NCBI RefSeq assembly: GCF_017916515.1 | Contig: NZ_JAFMTA010000001.1 | Location: 1,849,127 to 1,913,126, forward strand | Direction: 5' to 3' | DNA length: 64,000 nucleotides | From: Naasia sp. SYSU D00948 | GTDB taxonomy: Bacteria; Actinomycetota; Actinomycetes; Actinomycetales; Microbacteriaceae | Shown: one piece after another, positions 54,015-62,822 of the stretch | How the letters are laid out: each line of letters starts with the position of its first letter | Position numbering within the stretch: the stretch's first letter is position 1 | Notes under the pieces: model-generated | Told to the model about the DNA's origin: nothing | Database searches by the model: none | The model's input: only the letters and a program-made list of their open reading frames with translations | Program-made: the position numbers and the translations under genes

Positions 54015-54819
54015 CGACCTTGCGCTTTCGCTTGAGTAGGAGGAGGGGGACGAGCACTGCCGCGACGGACGCGGCGAGGATGCCGGATACGGGAGCAGAA
54101 CCGCCGGGAAGGTCGGTGGCAGGGGGCGTGGCCTGGCTCGTCGCCGTCCCATCGGTCGTGTCCGCCGATCCGTCGCCGGCGACGGCGGTGATCCCGGCGC
54201 TGTTCGCGTCCCCGGGGCCGGCGGCCGAGGTCGGCTCCTCGGCCGGGGTGACGGGAGCGCTTCCGACGAGGTCGATCAGGGTGCCCCGGCCGCAGTCCGC
54301 GGGCGGTGCCCCTGCCACAGCCTCGCTGAGCACGAATGCGAGCTGCATGCTCAACTCCTCACCCTGGGCGTCCTCCGCTGCGCTCTCGGTCATCCCGAGA
54401 GTCAGGTCGATCGCCTCGACGCCGCCCGGCTCGAGCACCGTGCCGGACAGCACCAGAGCGCACGTGTCCGCGGCCTGCAGGGCGAGGGTTCCGGCGTGTT
54501 CGCCGGCGCGCGCGCCGAGCTGCAGGGAATCGACGAGCGCTCCGGAGCTCGCGCTGACGGACGCGAGCCGGACGGTGAGGACCGCGACATGCGGGGAGTC
54601 GTTGCGCGCCCAGACGGTGGCGTCGAGGGACGTGCCGGGGACGAGCAGCTGACCGGGGGGAAAGAGGGGGACGGCGAGAGCCTGCGCGAAGCTGCGGCCG
54701 TCGAGGCTGAGCAGCAGCCGGTGCTCCTCGTCCGCAGCCGCGGCGGGCGAAGCCGGGACCGCCACCAGCATGACGAGCAGGGCGAGGGCCGCGCCGCCGA
54801 GTCTTCCGACGGCGCTCAC
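54004..54819 (-). CDS. Secreted surface protein with C-terminal membrane anchor
   Basis: 271 residues: signal peptide (GRLGGAALALLVMLVAVPASPAAAA), an Ig-like beta domain (about 30-185) with two Cys, a Ser/Thr/Pro/Ala-rich stalk (about 190-235), and a C-terminal LPGGSAPVSG, TM helix and KRKRK tail. The tail order looks like a sortase signal but LPGGS is not a canonical LPXTG. GTG start at 54819 overlaps the adhesin stop by 4 nt. Probably an anchor or chaperone-like partner of the adhesin. Confidence 0.75.
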   Translation of the reverse strand: MSAVGRLGGAALALLVMLVAVPASPAAAADEEHRLLLSLDGRSFAQALAVPLFPPGQLLVPGTSLDATVWARNDSPHVAVLTVRLASVSASSGALVDSLQLGARAGEHAGTLALQAADTCALVLSGTVLEPGGVEAIDLTLGMTESAAEDAQGEELSMQLAFVLSEAVAGAPPADCGRGTLIDLVGSAPVTPAEEPTSAAGPGDANSAGITAVAGDGSADTTDGTATSQATPPATDLPGGSAPVSGILAASVAAVLVPLLLLKRKRKVDDR

Positions 54820-57773
54820 GACTTCGCCAGCCGGAACAGCTGGCCGGGCTCGCCGGGGAGGCAGGTCCACTGCTGCAGATCCACGCCGCTGGCGGCGCGC
54901 GAGTCGAGGCACATGCCGCTGTGGCGCGCGGTGAAGGTGTAGGTGCCGTCGCGCAGCGGGACCGGCTTCCACTGCTGGTTGCCGCCGCCGCTCCAGTCGC
55001 GGAGCTCGACCAGTGCGCCGTCGAGGAGACTGCTTCCCGCCACGGACCACTCGCCTGCCGTGCGGACGATGATCCGGTAGTAGCCGTCGGAGGTGGCCTG
55101 GAAGCGGAACGTCTCGTTCTGCATGCTGCTCGTCCCGCAGGTCAGGAGCTTGAGCCCGCTGCTGACCGCGGCGCATCGGCTGCCGTCCGCAGTCGAGATC
55201 CGGTACCAGGTGTTGGCGGCTACAGGAGGCACGACCACGGTGGTCTCCGCGGATGAGGCAGACACGTTGCCGGTGGCGTCGCGCGCCACCACTCGGTAGA
55301 CGTAGGTCGAGCCGAGGGTGAAGCTCATGTCGGTGTAGAAGCGGTTGCCCGACGATCCGATCAGCACGTTGTCGCGATACACGTCGTACGCCACGACTCC
55401 GACGTCGTCGCTCGACGCCGCCCAGCTGAGCGCGATGGACGAGCCGTCGTTTACGTCGACGGAGGGGGTTCCCGGGGTGCTGGGCGGCGTGATGTCGCGC
55501 ACCGACACCACGCGCGTCCAGGTGTCCGTGCGACCCGAGTTGTCCGTCACCGTCAGCACGATCGTGTAGGTGCCTGTCGCCTTGTACACGTGGGTGGGCG
55601 CGACGCCGCTGCTCTTGTCCCCGTTGCCCCAGTTCCAGGAGTAGGACGTGATCGTGCCCCTGTAGTCGCTCGACGCGGACGCGTCGTGAGCGGTCTGCAG
55701 GCCGTTGATCGTCGTCGTGAAGTAGGCGGCGGGTGCGGTGCTGACGATCGACCAGTGGCGCTTGATCTGAACCGGGGTGAGCGCCGTCGAGTAGACGGCG
55801 ACCTCGTCGATCGCGGCCGCGACGTAGCCGCTGCTCGGGTAGTTCGGCCAGAAGCCGATGTCGTCGCCCCCGACGCGCCAGAAGCCGGTGCCGGCCTCGG
55901 CGGATGTGACGGGGTTGGTGGCCACAAGCTGACCGTCGACGTAGACCGCGATCCCGTCGCTGCCCTGGGTCGCCACGGCGTGGTGCCACTGACCGTTGTT
56001 GTAGGACTGCGTCGACGTGGCCGTATGGGCCCCGTCCGACCACACCCCGAAGTTGATGCGGCCGTCGTTCGACAGGTAGAGGTGACGGTCGTATTTGACG
56101 GACGAGCCGGTCGCGCTGTCGCCGAAGCCGATCAGCTTTCCTCCGCGCGTCGACGTCGTCTTGAACCACAGCTCGACCGAGTAGACGGTGGGTGCGGCGG
56201 TGGCCTGGGCCGAGCTCACGAGGCCGTCCGCGCCGTTGAACGATGCCGCGGTGTTGCGCGTCGACGGCACGGCGCCGGAGGCGCCCTTGGTCACGCCGCC
56301 GGAGTAGGTTCCGTTGTGTCCGCCCCGACCCGAGTCGACAGCGGTCGTCTCGCCGGACTCGCCCAGTCGCCAGAAGAGGGTGGGGGAGTCGTCGTAGACG
56401 GCAGCGCCGTAGGGGTCCCCGACGCCGACGGGGTAAGCCCCGCGGCCGGAGAGGTTCCAGTGGTTCTTCACGGCGTCGCGGTGAAGCGGGTTCGCGTAGG
56501 TGGCGACGTCGTCGACGGTCCCGTCGAACCAGCTGTCGCCGGCCCAGGACGTGTCGCTACCGATCCGCCAGTAGCCCGAGTAGATCTGTGCCGTGGTCAC
56601 GCCCGCGTTGGAGGCGACGCGCGTGCCGTCGACGAAGAGCTCGAGTCCGCTCGGCCCGAGCTGTCCCACCAGGTGGTGCCATGACCCGTCGTTCAGTGCG
56701 GCAGGGCTGCTGACGACGCGCTGACCCCCCGAGTTGACACCGAAGTGGACGCGTCCGGTGGTGTCCATGTAGAGGTGACGCCCCGTGGTACTGGACGAAC
56801 CGGTGCTGCTGCTTCCGAATCCCACGATCTTGCCGCCGGTCGTCGTGGTGGTCTTGATCCACGCCTCGACGGCGAGGGTGTTGTCCGGAGTCTCGGCCAC
56901 CCGTGTGCCGGCGGTTCCGGCCGCGTCGCCCGAGAAGTCCGTCGCCTTGTTGGGATCGTCGACGAGTGCGCCGGCCTGGCCGCGAGCGAGGCCGGATCCG
57001 GCATACGCGTCCGCGGTGCCGACCCAGTCGTAGAGGATTGCGCCGCTCGTCTCGCCGAGACGCCAGTAGTGGTCCGCGCCGTCCGCCCGAACGGCGTCGG
57101 TGTAGTCGTTGCCGCTCGCGCGGTCGGCGATGACGTTCTGAGTGGCCGAGGCCGTGACGGTTCTCGCCCATCCGCCGTTCAGCCCGGTGGAGGTGAGCGT
57201 GAAGGTCGGAGCGACGGCGGCGGTGGTGATCAGGCTCGTCGACGGGATGCGCGTGCGGAAGCACCAGGTGGCGCTTCCGCCGGCGGCGACGGTGCCGTTG
57301 AGGACGGGGACGGAGCTCCACGTCGAAGTCGTGGCCGAGCTCGGCGCGCTGGTGGGTGTGCAGTCGTTCGAGGAGGCGACCACCCACCGTGTCACCTGAG
57401 TGGCGCTGGCGAGGGGTGCAGAGCTCGTGGGGCTGAGGGTCACCGAGGCGGTGTACCTCGCGGACACGTCGCCCGCGTTGGCGACCCGCACCCAGCTGGT
57501 CGTGTCCAGCGCGTCGCTCGAGTACGTGTGAGTGAGGCCGGTGAAGCCGGTGAGGGTGACGTCGAGGAATCCGGAGGTAATGGAGGGCGGCTTCGTCGTG
57601 TCAACGGAGCCGGTCCACAGAGCAGTGGTTCCCCCGGCGGTGCTGAGGGCCAAGGTGAGCACGCCTGCGGCAGCGGCGGAAGCGCGCAGAGGCACCCGCG
57701 CCTTTCGGCCGGCGGCGACGACCCGGGCAGGGCGCCGAGCGCGAAGCGCGCGCATGGCAGCGATCGGATTCAT
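54816..57773 (-). CDS. Large LamG/PKD/FN3/ricin-lectin adhesin
   Basis: 985-residue exported protein. A long basic N-terminus and TM (LRASAAAAGVLTLALSTAGG) lead into a TasA-like start (TTALWTGSVDTTKPPSITSGFLDVTLTG), which resembles SipW-type substrates. Then two LamG/concanavalin-like domains (about 240-430 and 465-665, each with YWRLGE and AIDEVAVYSTAL-like motifs), a PKD domain (ITSYSWNWGNGD... HVYKATGTYTIVLTV, about 690-765), an FN3 domain (about 770-855) and a C-terminal ricin-type/RICIN-like lectin domain (about 860-985, QQWKPVPLRDGTYTFTARHSG). The modules imply polysaccharide or glycoprotein binding outside the cell. Confidence 0.88.
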   Translation of the reverse strand: MNPIAAMRALRARRPARVVAAGRKARVPLRASAAAAGVLTLALSTAGGTTALWTGSVDTTKPPSITSGFLDVTLTGFTGLTHTYSSDALDTTSWVRVANAGDVSARYTASVTLSPTSSAPLASATQVTRWVVASSNDCTPTSAPSSATTSTWSSVPVLNGTVAAGGSATWCFRTRIPSTSLITTAAVAPTFTLTSTGLNGGWARTVTASATQNVIADRASGNDYTDAVRADGADHYWRLGETSGAILYDWVGTADAYAGSGLARGQAGALVDDPNKATDFSGDAAGTAGTRVAETPDNTLAVEAWIKTTTTTGGKIVGFGSSSTGSSSTTGRHLYMDTTGRVHFGVNSGGQRVVSSPAALNDGSWHHLVGQLGPSGLELFVDGTRVASNAGVTTAQIYSGYWRIGSDTSWAGDSWFDGTVDDVATYANPLHRDAVKNHWNLSGRGAYPVGVGDPYGAAVYDDSPTLFWRLGESGETTAVDSGRGGHNGTYSGGVTKGASGAVPSTRNTAASFNGADGLVSSAQATAAPTVYSVELWFKTTSTRGGKLIGFGDSATGSSVKYDRHLYLSNDGRINFGVWSDGAHTATSTQSYNNGQWHHAVATQGSDGIAVYVDGQLVATNPVTSAEAGTGFWRVGGDDIGFWPNYPSSGYVAAAIDEVAVYSTALTPVQIKRHWSIVSTAPAAYFTTTINGLQTAHDASASSDYRGTITSYSWNWGNGDKSSGVAPTHVYKATGTYTIVLTVTDNSGRTDTWTRVVSVRDITPPSTPGTPSVDVNDGSSIALSWAASSDDVGVVAYDVYRDNVLIGSSGNRFYTDMSFTLGSTYVYRVVARDATGNVSASSAETTVVVPPVAANTWYRISTADGSRCAAVSSGLKLLTCGTSSMQNETFRFQATSDGYYRIIVRTAGEWSVAGSSLLDGALVELRDWSGGGNQQWKPVPLRDGTYTFTARHSGMCLDSRAASGVDLQQWTCLPGEPGQLFRLAKS

Positions 57774-57815
57774 CTGGCGTCCTCCCCCCTAGGCAGACGG
57801 TCGTTTCCACACAAA

Positions 57816-57846
57816 AGCCTGCCCCGACCAGGGGTCGGGGCAGGCT
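57816..57846 (-). terminator. Rho-independent terminator after the TasA-like gene
   Basis: 14-bp perfect stem, AGCCTGCCCCGACC (57816-57829) and GGTCGGGGCAGGCT (57833-57846), loop of 3, followed on the minus strand by TTTTG. It lies between the TasA-like gene and the adhesin, so they are separately terminated or the adhesin is attenuated. Confidence 0.85.
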
Positions 57847-57852
57847 CCCCAA

Positions 57853-58368
57853 TTAGGGGGTCTGAGCGAGCGTGAAGGTGATCTGGCTGAGGTCGAGCGT
57901 GGAGCCCTGTCCCTGGGTGCCCGTCACGGTGCTCGGGAAGACCACCGTGAGCTTCACGTTGACGGTCGAAAGGCCCGACGTGAACTTGAGGGTGCTGCCG
58001 TCCACAGTGGCGGTAGACGAGGTCACCTCGAGCGTCTCAGTCGTGTAGTCGGCGAGCGGGCCGGCGGCAGCGAGCCCGGTGTGCGTGAGATTGGCCTTGA
58101 GGCCGTCGCCGACTGCGTCGATCGAGAGCGTCTGCGTGTAGACGAGCGTGGTGCCTGGGATGATGCGGTAGGTGCTCGGCGTGATGGTGTCACCGGCCAG
58201 CGTCTTCCAGACACCGTTGTTGTTTGCGGTGAGGGTCAGGTGACCTGCGGTGATCGAGGGAGCGGTGAGGCTGTCGCTGGTGTTCCAGAGAGCGAACGTG
58301 CCTGCTCCTCCGAGGAGAAGAGCGATGCCGGCGGCGCCGGCGATGGAGCCCTTGACGAGCTTGTTCAT
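57853..58368 (-). CDS. TasA/camelysin-like, SipW-type signal peptide protein
   Basis: 171 residues. N-terminus LVKGSIAGAAGIALLLGGAGTFALWNTSDSLTAPSITAGHLTL matches the alternate-type (SipW-dependent) signal peptide of TasA/camelysin proteins. The mature part is a beta-rich Thr/Ser/Gly domain. TasA forms amyloid-like matrix fibres in Bacillus; here fibre formation is inferred only. ATG at 58368 with AAGGAAG upstream. A likely SipW substrate. Confidence 0.85.
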   Translation of the reverse strand: MNKLVKGSIAGAAGIALLLGGAGTFALWNTSDSLTAPSITAGHLTLTANNNGVWKTLAGDTITPSTYRIIPGTTLVYTQTLSIDAVGDGLKANLTHTGLAAAGPLADYTTETLEVTSSTATVDGSTLKFTSGLSTVNVKLTVVFPSTVTGTQGQGSTLDLSQITFTLAQTP

Positions 58369-58458
58369 GATGGCTTCCTTCGTTACGGGTGGCTGGCGGC
58401 TTGCGCCGGGTCTTGGTAAGTGGACGGCCATCAGGACCTTGCTGGTCCCTCAGGGCTT

Positions 58459-58619
58459 TTGTCCCCCGAGAAGAGACTGCCGTGTCCGCACTAGGGGGGA
58501 CAAGAGGGGCACATATCCCAGTCTGGGTGGCACTAGAAGGGGTTACGCGCCAGCCGCCTGACGAACTGAATTCCCTGATCAAATCGGTTATCGACCGTTG
58601 GAGGACAACCTTGTCCTCC
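58459..58619. promoter_or_regulatory. Inverted TTGTCCYCC sites upstream of the TasA-like gene
   Basis: TTGTCCCCC (58459-58467) and GGGGGACAA (58495-58503) are inverted copies, and a second palindrome GGAGGACAA-CC-TTGTCCTCC lies at 58600-58619. The recurring half-site suggests binding of one regulator. The region 58,369-58,800 otherwise holds no gene I can support. Confidence 0.4.
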
Positions 58620-58800
58620 ATATGGCGGGCTTGTGCCCCGGCGTCGACGCAGTTGACTCGTGCGCTTGTACCCGTAGTACAGACCGGTATGTCCTCACTG
58701 TTGAGGACCGCGGCGATGAGCGTGGCGAAGGCCCCCCGGAACGAAGAAACGCCCGGGTCCCGCAGGGGGACCCGGGCGCTCCGGGGACTCTGGAGGCGCG

Positions 58801-59256
58801 TCAGCGCGGAACGTCTCCGCGCCATCCGCCTTCCTCGACGCCGCGGCTCTCGATGAACTCCTTGAAGTTCTTGAGGTCGTTCTTGATCGCGCGCTCGTCG
58901 AAGCCGAGTGCATCGCCGACCTTCTCGACGAAGCCTTCAGGCTTCCAGTCGAGCTGGACCGTGACGCGCGACGTGGTGTCGCTCAGCTTGTGGAAGGTGA
59001 CGACGCCGGCGTGCTCGTCCTTGCCGCCGATGGCGTTCCAGGCGACACGCTCGTCCGGGTGCTGCTCGGTGATGACGGTGTCGAACTCCCGCTCGACTCC
59101 GCCGATCTTCACCCGCCAGTGGTTGTGCGTGTCGTCGATCTGGGTGATCTCCTGCACGTAGTGCAGGAACTTCGGGAACGACTCGAACTGCGTCCACTGG
59201 TTGTACGCGGTGCTGACGGGGACGTCGACATCAACGCTTTCGATGACCTGAGCCAT
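58801..59256 (-). CDS. SRPBCC-family (polyketide cyclase/START-like) protein
   Basis: 151-residue START/Bet v1-fold protein: MAQVIESVDVDVPVSTAYNQWTQFESFPKF, VREFDTVI-type core strand, WKPEGFVEKVGDALGFD and a C-terminal helix KNDLKNFKEFIESRG. Such proteins bind hydrophobic ligands in the cytosol; ligand unknown. AAAGGAAG precedes the ATG. Confidence 0.88.
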   Translation of the reverse strand: MAQVIESVDVDVPVSTAYNQWTQFESFPKFLHYVQEITQIDDTHNHWRVKIGGVEREFDTVITEQHPDERVAWNAIGGKDEHAGVVTFHKLSDTTSRVTVQLDWKPEGFVEKVGDALGFDERAIKNDLKNFKEFIESRGVEEGGWRGDVPR

Positions 59257-59380
59257 GGGCTTCCTTTCGGCTGCGGGCTGGGTGATCCCCACGCTACGCC
59301 GGTCCCTCGTGGGGTCGGCAACCGCCCAGGCTCCTACCAGCCAGGGTTGACAGTCCCTGCTCGCGGGGCTAAATCGGGCG

Positions 59381-59593
59381 CTACTCGCCCTCCGGGCGCT
59401 CCTGCGCGAGCGGCGAGTCCCAGTCCTCGTCGAGCAGCTCCTCACGGGAGTCGAGCGGCGCCTCCGGATCGGCGACGGGCTCCGCGATAGGCCGCTCCTC
59501 ATCGGGCTCCGCGACCTCCGGGGCGATCTGGTACTCCTCGACCTTGTCCTCGACGGGCACCGGGTCGAAGGGGTCGTCGGCTGTTCCGCTCAT
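59381..59593 (-). CDS. Acidic disordered protein (70 aa)
   Basis: MSGTADDPFDPVPVEDKVEE then an Asp/Glu/Pro/Ala-rich sequence to PEGE. No domain. AGGAGG upstream of the ATG at 59593 supports it. Similar acidic proteins are common in actinobacteria; function unknown. Confidence 0.7.
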   Translation of the reverse strand: MSGTADDPFDPVPVEDKVEEYQIAPEVAEPDEERPIAEPVADPEAPLDSREELLDEDWDSPLAQERPEGE

Positions 59594-59752
59594 TCGAGTC
59601 CTCCTCGGTGGTCGCGGTCTCCCACGCTATTCCGGACCTCCTGCGGTCGCCAGGCCCGGCGTGCCCCCGGGAAGGATGTGCGACCCTGGAAGGAACGCTC
59701 CGGACAGCGTCGTCTGCTTCCCCGCCACAGCAACTTCCGTGAGGTTCCTCTC

Positions 59753-60973
59753 TTGACGCCGTCCGATCTTCTCGAGCCCCTGCTCGGCAACGCCATCGCC
59801 CGCTCCTCCGTCTACCTCCTGCTCGCGGTGACCGCCGCGCTGGCGCTCACGGCCGCCGCGGGCGCCGGGCTTCGCTGGGTCTCCCGCCGGCGGTCCTGGC
59901 CGGAGCAGGACGTGGCCGCGCTCCGGCGTCCGCTTCGCGTGCTGGCCGTGCTGGTCGCGATCTGGGTGGCAGTCGAGCTCGCGCTGCCGCGCGCCAGTCC
60001 CGGCGTCGACGCGGTGACCCACGGCTTCCTGATCGCCACGATCGCGACGGCAGCATGGGCGGTGTGCCGCGTCCTGATCCTCGTCGTCGACCTCGCGCTG
60101 GCGCGCTACCGCACCGACATCGCGGACAATCGCTGGGCTCGCCAGGTGCGCACGCAGGTGCTCATCCTGCGGCGACTCGCGATCGTGCTCACGATCATCG
60201 TGGCCGGCGCGGCGATCCTGCTGACCTTCCCGGAGGCGCAGGCCGCGGGCGCCAGCGTTCTCGCGTCCGCCGGTCTCGTCTCGATCATCGCGGGTCTCGC
60301 CGCACAGTCCGCGCTCTCGAACGTGTTCGCGGGCATGCAGATCGCCTTCAGCGGCCTGATCCGCGTCGACGATGTCGTGGTGGTGGAGAAGGAGTGGGGT
60401 CGGATCGAGGAGATCACGCTCACCTACGTCGTCGTGCACCTCTGGGACGACCGCCGCCTCATGCTGCCGTCGACCTACTTCACCGCCACCCCGTTCGAGA
60501 ACTGGACGCGCAGCACGTCGGAACTGCTCGGCGCGGTCGAGTTCGACCTCGACTGGCGGGTGAGCCCCGCGGAGATGCGCGACGAGATGCACCGTGTGCT
60601 CGAGCGCACGAATCTGTGGGACGGCCGGGTGGCCGTGCTGCAGGTGACCGACGCCGTGGGCGGGCTCGTCCGCGTGCGCATCCTGGTCACCGCGGTCGAC
60701 GCCCCGACCCTCTTCGATCTCCGCTGCTACCTCCGCGAGGAGCTGGTGGGATGGCTGCAGGAGCGGAGCCCCCAGTCGATCCCGCGCAACCGCGTGCAGC
60801 TGGTCGAGGCGGAGTCCGGCGCCCGCTTCCGCGGTCGTGGCGGCAGCGACACGTCCGAGGACCGGTCGCTCTTCGCGGGCGACGACGCCGGGTCGGTGCA
60901 GCGCGCCAGTCAGTTCACGGGGCCCATCTCGACGCTGTCCACGCGGGAGGCGGAGGACGCGCACGCTCGCTGA
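59753..60973 (+). CDS. MscS-type mechanosensitive ion channel
   Basis: 406 residues. Four TM segments (about 18-40, 61-80, 85-105, 130-155) precede the MscS pore/core motif (VLASAGLVSIIAGLAAQSALSNVFAGMQIAF) and the beta domain (RVDDVVVVEKEWGRIEEITLTYVVV), with a soluble C-terminus. Gates ion flow on membrane tension at low osmolarity. TTG at 59753 was chosen behind GAGG; an in-frame ATG at 59678 would add an unlikely basic stretch. Confidence 0.88.
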   Translation: MTPSDLLEPLLGNAIARSSVYLLLAVTAALALTAAAGAGLRWVSRRRSWPEQDVAALRRPLRVLAVLVAIWVAVELALPRASPGVDAVTHGFLIATIATAAWAVCRVLILVVDLALARYRTDIADNRWARQVRTQVLILRRLAIVLTIIVAGAAILLTFPEAQAAGASVLASAGLVSIIAGLAAQSALSNVFAGMQIAFSGLIRVDDVVVVEKEWGRIEEITLTYVVVHLWDDRRLMLPSTYFTATPFENWTRSTSELLGAVEFDLDWRVSPAEMRDEMHRVLERTNLWDGRVAVLQVTDAVGGLVRVRILVTAVDAPTLFDLRCYLREELVGWLQERSPQSIPRNRVQLVEAESGARFRGRGGSDTSEDRSLFAGDDAGSVQRASQFTGPISTLSTREAEDAHAR

Positions 60974-61133
60974 CCGATGGGCGTCCGCGCGTAGGGACCA
61001 GGGCATGCCGCCTCGCCGGTTGATCCGCGCGCGCCGGTGTGGGTACGTTCTCACCTGTCGACCGCGCCTGGCGGCCCGGGGCGAGCCGTCGGCTTGCCGT
61101 TCCGGGCGGCCCCGCTTCAACGGAGGAGCTCCC

Positions 61134-62714
61134 GTGTCCCGCGCCATCCACGACGAACCTCCTCCGGCAGCCCGAAGGGCAGGGGAGACCGACGTCCTCG
61201 TCTACGGCGCGACGTCGGCCGGCGTGTGCGCGGCGGTCGCCGCGGCCGAGGCGGGCAGCAGCGTCCTGCTGCTCGAGCCGGGCCGCCACCTCGGCGGGAT
61301 GACGTCGGGCGGCCTCGGCTACACGGACGTCGGCGACCTGCGCGTCCTCGCCGGGATGGCGGCGCGCTTCCGAGATGCCATCGCCCGGCACTACGGCGTC
61401 GCGCCGGGCGCCTACGCCGGGCCGGAGCCGCACGTCGCCGAGCAGATCTTCCGCGAGTGGCTGGAGCGGGCCGGGGTCGATGTGGTGTTCGACGCGCGCA
61501 TCGCCTCCGCTGAGACCGCGTCCGGCAGGATCGAATCGGTGACGACCGGCGCCGGCGAGCGATTCGCGGCGGGTGTCTACATCGACGCGACCTACGAGGG
61601 GGACCTGCTCGCCCTCGCCGGCGTCCCGGCCTCGGTCGGGCGGGAGCATGCCGACCTGCACGGCGAGCGGTTCGCGGGGCGGCAGGAGGTCGTCCCCGGG
61701 ATGCACGCCTTTCCCCCCTGGATCTCACCGTTCGCCGGCGACGAGTCGGGGCTCGAGGAGGGACCCCTGCTGCCGCAGCTCAAGCCCGGGCCTCTGGCTC
61801 GCGTCGGCGCCGGCGACGGAGGCGTCATGTCCTACGGATACCGCCTGTGCCTCACCACGGCCGAGGACCGGATCCCGATCGAGCGCCGCGACGGATACGA
61901 CGAGGCGTACTGGGAGCTCGGGCGGCGACTCTTCCGCCACTGGGGGCGCGGGGGCGGGGCGCCGCCTGCCGGCCGGATGATCGGCCTGGAACAGAACCTC
62001 CCCGGCGGCAAGTGCGACGCGAACTCGCTCGGTCCCTTCTCGCTCAGCGTCCTCGACGGATCCGCCTGGGAGTACCCGCTCGCCGGGCCGGAGCGCCGCG
62101 AGGAGCTGCGACTGCACCACCTGCACCACGCGGTCGACTTCCTGTGGTTCCTGTCCACCGACCCTGCCGTGCCTCCGCACATCAGGACGGAGCTGTCCCG
62201 TTGGGGGCTGCCCGCGGACGAGTTCGCCGACACGGAGCACCTTCCTCACCAGCTCTACGTCCGCGAGGCGCGGAGGATGCGCGGCGAGCACGTGCTGACC
62301 GAGCACGACCTCGTGGAGGGGCGCATCCCCGGCGACACGGTCGCGCTCGGCTCGTACCACCTGGACATCCGCGAGGTGCAGCGCACGTGGCGGTGGGTGT
62401 ACGAGCACCCGCGGCCGATCGGCATGGTGGTCACCGAGGGCTACCTGTCGGTCCCGGTGCCCCCGTACGGCATCCCGTACCGCAGCATCACGCCTCGCCG
62501 CGAGGACTGCCGCAACCTGCTCGTGCCGGTCTGCGTCTCGGCGTCCCACGTCGCCTTCTCGTCGGTCCGCATGGAGCCGCAGTACCAGATGCTGGGCCAC
62601 GCCGCCGGGCTCGCGGCCGCCATGGCCGCGGATTCCGGCGGAGACGTCCAGGACGTCGACGTGCCCGCGCTGCGCGACCGGCTCGCGTCGGCCGGTCAGA
62701 TCCTCGCGCTCTGA
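61134..62714 (+). CDS. FAD-dependent oxidoreductase (PF12831-type)
   Basis: 526-residue flavoprotein. Rossmann motif DVLVYGATSAGVCAAVAAAEAGSSVLLLEPGRHLGGMTSGGLGYTD near residue 20, an FAD-binding Cys/His context (YIDATYEGDLLALAGV) and a C-terminal segment ending QMLGHAAGLAAAMAAD. This is the family often found with glycan-degradation genes. GTG at 61134 behind GGAGGAG. Neighbour of the GH84 glycosidase, which suggests a sugar-related role. Confidence 0.85.
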   Translation: MSRAIHDEPPPAARRAGETDVLVYGATSAGVCAAVAAAEAGSSVLLLEPGRHLGGMTSGGLGYTDVGDLRVLAGMAARFRDAIARHYGVAPGAYAGPEPHVAEQIFREWLERAGVDVVFDARIASAETASGRIESVTTGAGERFAAGVYIDATYEGDLLALAGVPASVGREHADLHGERFAGRQEVVPGMHAFPPWISPFAGDESGLEEGPLLPQLKPGPLARVGAGDGGVMSYGYRLCLTTAEDRIPIERRDGYDEAYWELGRRLFRHWGRGGGAPPAGRMIGLEQNLPGGKCDANSLGPFSLSVLDGSAWEYPLAGPERREELRLHHLHHAVDFLWFLSTDPAVPPHIRTELSRWGLPADEFADTEHLPHQLYVREARRMRGEHVLTEHDLVEGRIPGDTVALGSYHLDIREVQRTWRWVYEHPRPIGMVVTEGYLSVPVPPYGIPYRSITPRREDCRNLLVPVCVSASHVAFSSVRMEPQYQMLGHAAGLAAAMAADSGGDVQDVDVPALRDRLASAGQILAL

Positions 62715-62744
62715 CGGCTCCCGCCGAGCATGGAACGGCAACCG

Positions 62745-62786
62745 GGGCGACGAACGGCAGCAGTGCACGGTTGCCGTTCGTCGCCC
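62745..62786. terminator. Bidirectional hairpin between convergent genes
   Basis: 15-bp perfect inverted repeat, GGGCGACGAACGGCA (62745-62759) and TGCCGTTCGTCGCCC (62772-62786), loop 12. An alternative pairing of GAACGGCAACC (62732-62742) with GGTTGCCGTTC (62769-62779) is also possible. Confidence 0.75.
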
Positions 62787-62822
62787 GCGTTGCCGATCCC
62801 GGTCAACGAGGCGGGCCGTGCG

